Shown one piece after another: positions 56,535 to 64,000 of a stretch of DNA of 64,000 bases. This stretch comes from Thelonectria olida (Eukaryota > Ascomycota > Sordariomycetes > Hypocreales > Nectriaceae): contig JAGPYM010000041.1 of assembly GCA_020736575.1 (NCBI GenBank), forward strand, positions 186,001-250,000. The letters run 5' to 3'. Positions within the stretch are counted from its first letter, which is position 1; each line of letters starts with the position of its first letter. A model generated the notes under the pieces. That model was not told the origin of the DNA, made no database searches, and saw only the letters and a program-made list of their open reading frames with translations. The translations under genes and the position numbers were made by a program.

Positions 56535-59500
56535 TTACTGATTGATACTGATATGATATCAGTATCAGTAAGCTCCTAATCAATCAATCAGTAATCAGTA
56601 ACGCACGTGACCAGGTTATACCTGGCTTCCAAATTCTGTGGCATGGCTGCCTGTTGCAGAGTCCGAATTCAAGTACTACGCGTGGTGTGCAATTAGTGAA
56701 TGTTCCGACGTGCTGCTAAGATATGTTAGCAGGTACAGCCGTAGCACTGTGTTCATCTACGGGAAACGAGGTATCTTGCAACCGAAACCATCGTCGTGAC
56801 AAAAGCCCAGAATTGCATTCTTTCTCTATGTTCAACGGCAACCTAATTTTATAGCTTTGAATGGATTATCTGGCTGGTTTCCAAGAAGAGTATTTGTAAT
56901 GTGAGAGACGGTGAAGCGCATGTTATCTGAGTGGTGAAGCCAAGGCCATGAAGTTAAGAGATACCAACTCCACCATTACAAAATACGGGGGATGCGTGGT
57001 GGCCCTTATCTGGAGCATATAGGGTAAGCTGGCTCGCGTAACATCCTCTTGAGCAAAACAATCGAGATGCCAATAAACACGCTGGTCTCTTCATGAGGAT
57101 TACATTAGTGCAAGTTAAAGTATAGTCACTAAATTCTCTTGCTGAGACCTTCCGTCTGGCATCAATTCCATCATGATTAAAGATATATTTCCAAGTTGTC
57201 GTTTTGTAGTCGAGAAAGCCATGGGTATACCCTGCGCACTGACCCCCGTTGTCACCATCAGATATGTCTCGACCCAAAGCACACATTTAAGTCAAGTCCA
57301 GTCCGTTTGAAAGCTGTTTGTCTCTCAAGTATTTTCTCTACTCTCACCATCCCAATTCATATCGCTTTATTGACGAAGACAGGAGTCTAAGCAGTCAGTA
57401 TCAGGGACCTGCGCCCAAACCAAAATATGCGCCTGGATGGATGTACAAGCGACTTTGCAGATCACCTGCTCAACGTCCATGGCCCACCATTCACCCTTAT
57501 GAGTACGTAAGCAACTCAGTAACGAGCTCAATAAATCAATTCTAAACAAACGCCAGAATGGCGCGAGAAGAGCGCGAAGCTGACGCGCGTGGGACAGGGC
57601 AGCTGCGAGACGAAGGTTTTTCGAGTTTGGCTCAAGGAGATGATGCCCTTCAGCGCCCCGATCATTGGCCAGCGGGCCGTTAGGAGGCCAAACTGGGAAG
57701 TTGAAGGTGGGGTCCAAGTTGTGGTGCGCTGATTGAAATAGAATTGTTTCCTTCCACACAATCTGAAGGGCTTCAATAACTTGCAGTTGTAACACATGAA
57801 TAACACACCGCGCGTCAATATGCCTGCCGTGTCGTCTCTATTTGTAGGGGACGTTGAATACGAAGAATTAAGCTCGCCAGCTCCAGAATCGAGCATCTCC
57901 GCAGCCGTGCGGCCTCATTCACAGCAATCATTTTTCTCTACGTCCTCCTCCGCTTCTTCTGTGTCTAAGCCTCAATCTCAGTCAAAGAAACGTAAACTCC
58001 GCGCGCCAGAAACGTGGAAGCACTTCCGCGTGCCCCAAGGAGATGAAGAGACACACCAGAATAACCAGAGACTCTGGTATTGTCAACACTGTCACAATCC
58101 GCCATGGCGTACAGTCTCCACTACAAGCGCCAAGCGGCATATGCGAAGTGACCACTGCATTATCATTGACGATGAAGAAAGGCCAGCAAAGAAGGCACTT
58201 CAACAGTCTCTTGAAGTAGCATTTACACGTGTCGAAGAGAAGAACCGAGACCTAGTATCCCGTGATGAACAATCGACACTACGGAATGCGATCCAACTTG
58301 ACGCATTCTACGAGGCTCAGATCCAGCTTATCACAAGCCGGCGGCTCCCATTCAATTGTGTCTCTTGGCCGGAATACCAAGCACTTCTCTGCGCAGTTAA
58401 CCCGAGAGCTGAAGAGTTCCTTATTCAGTCAGGCAATACGGTAGTGGCTCATATTGAGCTGTCATATGTCATACATCGCGAGAACATCAAAGCTCAATTA
58501 CAGGCGGCAAAGTCACAAGTCCACTTCAGCATCGATCTATGGTCATCACCGCATCGCAAGGGCTTTCTCGGAATATATGGGCAATGGGTTCATGAGCATT
58601 ATGAGCTCCGTGAGGCCTTGTTAGGTCTCCCGAACGTACGGTACAGTCACTCCGGAGAGACAATATCACGGCACTTGCTGGACACCATACGGTATTTCAA
58701 TATCGCAGGCAACATTGGCTACTTTACGTCAGATAGCGCTAGCGCTAACGACACTTGCATGCGTGCTTTATCAACGGCATTGGCGAACGAATATGGCATT
58801 GGATTCGACCCCATTGATCGCCGTGTTCGATGTGGAGGCCATATTATCAATCTGTGCCTCCAGGCGTTTCTCTTCGCCTCCAGCAAAGAGGCACTCAATG
58901 CGGCCATTGAAGAGGCAGATAGCAATGTAAATGCCACAGTGGTTGAGTCTCTACAGGCGCAATTACAGCAGAAGAGCAGCAAGGGCAAGCAGCGAAAGGT
59001 GCCGGAGGATCGATCCGGATGGCGCTCGATGGGCCCCCTTGGCAAACTACACAATATCGCCGTGTTTATACGGAGTTCTACAATACACAGCGATGCTTGG
59101 GAGCGCCTGGCAGGCCGTGCACTCGGCATTGACAATGCAACCAGGTGGAATTCATGGTACATATTGCTTCGGACTGCACTCGAGAAGAAAGACAAACTTA
59201 TGGTTTTTCAACAAGATCACCATAAAGCCTTGGGCGAGGATAGTCTCACACAGGATGACTGGGATGTCCTCAGATTGACGGCGGATTTCCTCCAACCGTT
59301 CTGGCAGGCTACGCAGGCTCAGCAGAAGAAGTGGTCGTCCTTAGATCAGCTACTTTACCACATGGATATCCTGCTCAAGCATTTTGAAGATGCTAAGGTA
59401 TATATTAGTTGCGACCTTATTTAGCATTATGGCACTAACTATTTTATAGAAGACGTACAGCGATCATCAACGCCTTATCCACTCTATCCACATGGGCTGG

Positions 59501-60238
59501 TTTGTGCTTGATAAGTACTACTTTAAGACCGATGAGACGCCTGTATATTCCGCGGCATTGCTTCTCCACCCATCAAAGCGATTGAAGTATCTCCGCCAGA
59601 ACTGGCACGTTGATTGGCATGACAGTGCAATCAATAAGGCTAGGCAGATCTGGAGTCAGTACAAAGATCTCCCTGTTACCACTTCTCCGGAGGAGGCTTC
59701 GGAGATCCAGATGACAACGTATGATAAACTGGCGCAGTCGCTCGATGTGACGGAGGCGTATGACGATGAGGATGAGCTGGAGAAGTTTATTAAGGGTTCT
59801 CCATGCAAGATCGCAATTACTCCGCTTGCCTGGTGGAGCAGAGAAGAGCAACGGGTCGAATACCCCCGGCTACATAAGATGGCTATTAACGTACTTTCGA
59901 TTCCGCCTACGTCGGATAAGGCGGAACGTGTCTTTTCAGGTGCTCGGCGTACTATTTCGTATGACCGTGCACGCCTCGGGGCGGAGAATATTGAGATGAC
60001 GGAGTGCATTGGGAACTGGAACAAGAATGACCTCATTCGGAAGGTGCACGTACTACCAAATCATGACAATTAGGCTGAAGATCGTTGCAACATCAGCATA
60101 TCTTGGCATCTACTGATAAGCTAATCAATCAGTATCAGTAAGCATAGTAATCAATCAATCAGTATCAGTAAGCATAGTAATCAATCAATCAGTATCAGTA
60201 TAGGCCTTATCAATCAGTACTGCTTGTTGAGAAGTCTG
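56495..60238 (+). mobile_element. hAT DNA transposon (about 3.7 kb)
   Basis: CAGACTTCTCAACAAGCAGT starts at 56495 and its exact complement ends at 60238; next to both lies CAGTACTGATT in inverted orientation, with an 11-bp insert on the left side. Inside each end are clustered subterminal motifs (AATCAATCAGTATCAGTA), three near-tandem copies on the right (~60122-60205), as expected for hAT transposase binding sites. The encoded transposase is intact. No 8-bp target duplication could be confirmed, so the exact boundary is uncertain. Confidence 0.7.
57796..60073 (+). CDS. hAT-family transposase (741 aa, two exons)
   Basis: Exons 57796-59397 and 59450-60073; the 52-nt intron (GTATAT donor, CACTAAC branch, TTATAG acceptor) joins in phase 0 (DAK-KTYSDHQ). 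A BED zinc finger lies near residues 70-120 (TWKHFRVP, WYCQHCHNP, SAKRHMRSDH). The RNase-H-like core includes FSIDLWSSPHRKGF, RVRCGGHIINLCLQAF and DNATRWNSWY. The C-terminal dimerisation domain is clear: WWSREEQRVEYPRLHKMAIN, PPTSDKAERVFSGARRTIS and RARLGAENIE. No stop or frameshift is present, so it may be active. Confidence 0.92.
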
Positions 60239-60765
60239 TCCAAAAGAGCCCGAAATGGAGAGAGGAACTCGCCAAGGAAGGCCTCATTGCCCTGGTGTTC
60301 CGCGGCCACGATACAGAGGTCGCAACCAATGGTCCGTCGACCGACGAGCCAGGGGAGCCGCCATACATGGTCCTTTGCCTGGCAAAAGAATCCGCAATCT
60401 ATCCCATCGGGGACTACGACGCAGGGTTTCCGGCGAAAGAGCTGTTTCTGGAGCTTCTCACCCCGTGGGAGTGGGCGGACGAAGAAAGAAAGGAGATCCT
60501 GCTGAAGGAGTCCAACATTCTCCTGAACGTCGCCGACTACTTCAAGGACGGACCGACGGACGTAGATCAGACCGTGAATGGAGCGAAGCTGATCGGGACG
60601 ACTGACCAGGTCGACGGGCAGCGCCTCGTCGCCATCAGCTCGGGAGAGTCTCCAAAGGACATTGGGCTGATCCGCGGTGAGGGGGCGCTGTTCATTTCTG
60701 CCAACCTCTGGGGCGACCCCAAGGCCTGGCAGTTCCGGGACATATCAGAAGCTGCCAAGGAGTGA
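60239..60765 (+). CDS. Hypothetical C-terminal coding fragment next to the hAT right end
   Basis: The frame is open from the hAT end to a TGA at 60763-60765 without its own plausible ATG. It reads well as protein (SPKWREELAKEGLIALVFRG, PPYMVLCLAKESAIYPIGDY, FLELLTPWEWADEERKEILL, LWGDPKAWQFRDISEAAKE). This looks like the 3' part of a gene whose 5' part was removed or separated by the transposon. Family not recognised; no relation to the left-hand ORF can be shown. Confidence 0.45.
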
Positions 60766-60834
60766 GGCTCTGCCCGGTGGGAATAGTGTGGGGACGACGC
60801 CATTCATGCTGTCCTAGTAACTTTCAGAGTAGTA

Positions 60835-61452
60835 ACGTACTCCACTAGCGAGTGCAACAAACTAGCGAGTGCAATAAAAATATCGACCCTCACGACAGAA
60901 TATAGCATAAAAAGCACAACAAAGCATGTAATCAATTGAAACTAATTACTACGCTCTTCTCCAGAACATTTCTACAACTATCTGGCATGTTCTTGCATTA
61001 TGACCCGTCCTGCCGCATGTTCCGCAACGCCTTTCATTCGCTAGCCCCGACCTTCCTCGACCGCCACTTCTCGACGATTCCGCCGCTATCTGCGCATCAA
61101 TGTCCTTCTGATCAATTGCTTCCCTCCCCTCATCTACTGTCATCTTCCCTCTATTCTGTAGAAGTTTTCTTTTTGCTCTGCGCCGCTTGCTAAGCACCTC
61201 ATTTGACTGTCGAAGCATCTGGTTCTCAGACTTCAATAACGCCATCTGATGCATTATTGCCTTCGTTCCCTTAGAAAATGACTTGAGCGCCTCGAGAATA
61301 GAGGCTGGAGAGCTACTGTGATGCCGCCTGATTCGTCTTTCCAGGTATTCAGATTGAGAAGTGGCCTCAAGCACCGTCTTTGGCGTCTTGGGAACCCAAG
61401 GGTCGGGGAGGCTGGCCTCCTCCTCAACCGGCGTTGGAGTCCGTAGCTGCAC
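60835..61452 (-). pseudogene. Truncated pogo-type transposon relic
   Basis: It starts after a TA with ACGTACTCCACTAGCGAGTG and two 17-bp units (TAGCGAGTGCAACAAAC), the third variant of this end structure in the window. The 167-codon frame corresponds to the C-terminal third of the 547-aa transposase (QLRTPTPVEEEASLPDPWV, IMHQMALLKSENQMLRQ, zinc knuckle CGTCGRTGHNARTC) with many substitutions. The DDE core and the other end are missing beyond 61452. Confidence 0.85.
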
Positions 61453-61813
61453 TAACTGCAGTGAATTCTTGGCATAGTCATTGGGGAATCCTTTGCAATG
61501 TCAATGTACCTGAAGCCGGACTCGCTGCAGTAAACTAGCCGATCCGGAACACACACCGAGCAGTGCTCAAAAGCATTCACCAGATGCTAATACTCCCAAT
61601 TTGTGCATAAAGAGTTGATGATATGTCTTCTATTGTATCTCCCGGGTAATTTAGGGTAGCCATGTGGATTGGCTGATCTCATGCATGATGTCGACTGCCA
61701 GGGGGCTGTGGCCCCTATCGCAGCCAAATCACCCACGCAAGCTTAGGTAGCTGTTAGGTAGACCAGATCCTGGGCACAGCGGCGAAATAGTTCGTCCTTG
61801 GCAACGTCTTGTG
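61453..61813. other. Short intergenic region
   Basis: No gene seen between the pogo relic and the 3' end of the last gene. Confidence 0.4.
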
Positions 61814-64000
61814 CTATTCATCTATCTGCATCTGCTCAACCTGACACGTTTCCTCTGCCACTGCCGAACTGACGTTTTCTGCCCTAATAGTCGTCTTCCT
61901 TCCCCCGACACTGTACCCTTCGAAAAGATTGCTATTTCGAGTGAGTGTTATAGGGCAATGGCCTATTCTGAATCTGCCTTGGATAGATTCTATCGCGTGA
62001 TCACGTAGTAGCTGGTCCCTAAAGTCGCCTTCTACTAGCCTATATTCCGGCTTCAAGAGCCAACCGCTGCGACTACTCCATGTCATCTTTTTGGTCTCAT
62101 TCTTGCACTCTGGTGCAAGCGGCCGAAGCTTTATAGTTGCCATGCTGAATACCATATCTTGATTGGTTTTGCGTCTTTTTGGTTGCAGTGGTTTCGCATT
62201 GGGTGAGCGTTGTTTCCTCTTAGTCCCAAGGCCAGGCTCAGTCTTGATGTCAAGGTCATCGTCACTTGTGAGGTCGATTATGTTGCAAAGACGACACTCG
62301 ACTGCCGCCTTCCCGGGATCATTCTCTGGATCCGTCGCGAAACGACTATGGCGGGCTTCAGAAGCCGTCTCCGTCCATTGCGAAGCCTGCGAAGCGTTTT
62401 CTTCGTCTCTCCCAACCGAGTCGTCTTCACCACCAAGAGCACTACGCACCGAAGCGCACGCACTGGGGGCCAGCTCGTTCTCTCGTCTGGCCTCGGAGAC
62501 GTTGCCCGCTTCTTTTGCAAGGCTCGGAGTGCTTTCCCGTTCCCTGCGCTGGCTTCTTCCCTGACCTGCGATACCGGCATCCTCAGGTCCCTGATCAGCA
62601 GAAGTCGTTTGGCCGTGCGTTGATGGGCTTCGGGAGTGCTGGAAACGATCCCATTCAGCCGTCTGATCTCTTGGTGGAGTACTGCCGGTAGCGGCGTACG
62701 AGATATCCCCGCCGCTTGGGCTGGTTGGAAGCCCAGCATCTTCATTGTTTGCATCATCGATGGCTTCAGCGTCAGCTTTGGGCGCATATACACCTGGATC
62801 TGGACCTGGACCTGCATCTGGGCCTAGACCTGCTTGGTCCCCCAAGTCGCTGTCGATGGAGGCGTCGCCAGCAGCAGGGGAGGAAGCTGGAAGCGGTTGA
62901 GCTCTGACGAAGAGATCCTCAGAAGTGGTTCCCTTGCTGCTCACAACGTTCTCGTCCTCCTCCTCGCCTTCGTTGACGGCCGTGTAGAAATCCCCACAAG
63001 CATTGCGCACTTCGGTAGCGCTTTCCACTGGAACATCGCGAGTTTGATGAGCGCCTCGCCCGCTGCGCGGCGTATCGATGTCGGGGTTGTAGTCAGAGGC
63101 ATTGGCAGAAGGGGGATCCGCAGGAGGGGTGGGCGGTAGGTGCGATCTCGACCACAGCTTTTGGTCTCTGGAGCTGCAAAAACAAGTGCGAGCTTCCTCG
63201 GCGAGTATTGCAGCTCTGACGCCGATATCGAATCCAAGACGCACAGTTGCAGCAAAGTCTGCACTCGAATTGGGAGGATGCAACGAGCCGTGTCCGTTCA
63301 CGGGCATTGGGTGAGGGACGGGCCGGCTGTCGTGCTGGCTGTGCCCACTGGCGTCACCAGCGATGTCCCACCCCGCCATTGCCCATCCATAGATGTCTTC
63401 GAGCGGAGGAAGGCGGCTCAGGTCGATAGTCGATGCGGCAGTTGGCATGGTTGAAACGCCACGTACGGTGACCAGGTTTGGTTCGTTGTGAACGAACAAA
63501 TTCCCTGGGGCTCCATCGGAAGCGGGACAAGTCATTCCGGAGTGCTGCGGTTTGGTCGAGGCAGTAGCAATATCGCAGCCGGCTCTGGCAGCCGGCTCGC
63601 CGTCGCTCAGGGCAAGCGTACCAGCCATACTTCCATCGACGGCGCACAAACCTGGGTCAAAAACAGACGAGGTCGTCACAGCGATAGCGCCGTAGCCGAC
63701 AGACGGAGTTTCTCGGCCATCGCCAGTCAAGATAGCTGCCTCAGCAAAGGTCTCCTGGCCATGAGTGTAGGCTGGCTTCAGGGCTGCAGATTTCATCGTC
63801 TTCGTCGTAACATCGGCTTCAGCCCTAGGAACTGGTCCGTCGCCTGCTGTTGCGGGTTTGACAATGGAGTCGTAGGCGCTGGCGAAAGATGCGTCTTCGA
63901 GGAGAGAAGTGGTTGTCCTAAGCTCAGAAAAACCACCAAAGGCAATCTCAGGAAGCCAGAAGGGTCTCAAGAGACAGGTACTGGGTAACGAAACTGCTTT
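61814..64000 (-). CDS. Large hypothetical protein with SUMO-interaction-like motif, 5' end beyond the window
   Basis: The frame is open from base 64000 to a stop at 61814 (728 codons visible). Most of it is Ala/Ser/Asp/Pro-rich and probably disordered. Near the C-terminus NIIDLTSDDDLDIKTEPG matches a SUMO-interacting motif (hydrophobic core followed by acidic residues), and KRKQRSP / QPKRRKT are likely nuclear signals. The final segment (MTWSSRSGWLLKPEYRLVEG, NLFEGYSVGGRKTT) is more ordered. This combination suggests a nuclear protein. No domain family is recognised and the true start lies outside the window. Confidence 0.6.
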   Translation of the reverse strand, partial: KAVSLPSTCLLRPFWLPEIAFGGFSELRTTTSLLEDASFASAYDSIVKPATAGDGPVPRAEADVTTKTMKSAALKPAYTHGQETFAEAAILTGDGRETPSVGYGAIAVTTSSVFDPGLCAVDGSMAGTLALSDGEPAARAGCDIATASTKPQHSGMTCPASDGAPGNLFVHNEPNLVTVRGVSTMPTAASTIDLSRLPPLEDIYGWAMAGWDIAGDASGHSQHDSRPVPHPMPVNGHGSLHPPNSSADFAATVRLGFDIGVRAAILAEEARTCFCSSRDQKLWSRSHLPPTPPADPPSANASDYNPDIDTPRSGRGAHQTRDVPVESATEVRNACGDFYTAVNEGEEEDENVVSSKGTTSEDLFVRAQPLPASSPAAGDASIDSDLGDQAGLGPDAGPGPDPGVYAPKADAEAIDDANNEDAGLPTSPSGGDISYAATGSTPPRDQTAEWDRFQHSRSPSTHGQTTSADQGPEDAGIAGQGRSQRRERESTPSLAKEAGNVSEARRENELAPSACASVRSALGGEDDSVGRDEENASQASQWTETASEARHSRFATDPENDPGKAAVECRLCNIIDLTSDDDLDIKTEPGLGTKRKQRSPNAKPLQPKRRKTNQDMVFSMATIKLRPLAPECKNETKKMTWSSRSGWLLKPEYRLVEGDFRDQLLRDHAIESIQGRFRIGHCPITLTRNSNLFEGYSVGGRKTTIRAENVSSAVAEETCQVEQMQIDE

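Noticed and set aside
57367..57795. 142-codon minus-strand ORF next to the hAT transposase start
   Set aside because: It begins with a non-ATG codon immediately upstream of the transposase ATG and has no recognised family; a second hAT gene could not be supported.
56475..60246. TCCAAAGG / TCCAAAAG as an 8-bp hAT target duplication
   Set aside because: One mismatch, and using it would leave 12 unmatched bases outside the left inverted repeat.

Overview
This window looks like nuclear DNA of a filamentous ascomycete (Pezizomycotina, probably Eurotiomycetes-like). Genes carry short introns (48-110 nt, one candidate near 200 nt) with GT donors, CTAAC/CTGAC-type branch sites and AG acceptors. Several families are typical of mould genomes: a NACHT/WD40 NLR, a fungal F-box protein, a MARVEL membrane protein, a TOK-type two-pore potassium channel, a FUSC/ArAE-like transporter and fungal bHLH and bZIP factors. 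About half of the window is transposon-derived or degenerate, so it reads as an accessory, TE-rich compartment.

Layout. 1-5.7 kb: a two-exon F-box gene running off the left edge (minus), a 667-bp MITE with 9-bp target duplication sitting in an old coding remnant, and an unrecognised two-exon coiled-coil gene (minus). 5.7-12 kb: a NACHT-WD40 NLR with nine near-identical 42-residue WD repeats and two single-base frameshifts, followed by a truncated duplicate of an NLR promoter and 5' end. 12.6-22.7 kb: a three-exon MARVEL gene, a TOK-type K+ channel with an in-frame TAA, and a 1171-aa FUSC/ArAE-like transporter with a GC-AG intron. 22.7-29.8 kb: a conserved membrane-protein gene split after its eighth codon by a 5.97-kb Ty1/copia element that has identical LTRs, a perfect 5-bp TSD and what looks like a tRNA-iMet anticodon-arm primer site. 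30-38.6 kb: LINE and gypsy debris, a Cys-rich small ORF, a first bHLH gene, an NLR scrap, a pogo-type MITE and a gypsy-like solo LTR with TSD.

39.4-54.6 kb: a CBM21/PP1 regulatory-subunit gene, a Fot/pogo transposon with an intact transposase that landed inside a MITE, and then an island of DNA-binding regulators: bHLH, bZIP, bHLH (the two bHLH units are a tandem duplication that includes promoter sequence), bZIP, and a fifth, damaged bZIP behind a LINE insertion. 56-61.5 kb: a hAT element with an intact two-exon BED-finger transposase, flanked by unidentified ORFs, and a truncated pogo relic. 61.8-64 kb: a long serine/alanine-rich protein with a SUMO-interaction-like motif, running off the right edge.

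Themes. (1) NLR birth and death: one gene with a homogenised recognition array and two relics. (2) Three related pogo-type element families whose ends all carry 17-bp iterated motifs of different sequence. (3) A cluster of SREBP-like bHLH and bZIP genes with no biosynthetic enzymes beside them. Exon joins below were read by eye from frame continuity and splice consensus and have not been tested with transcripts.
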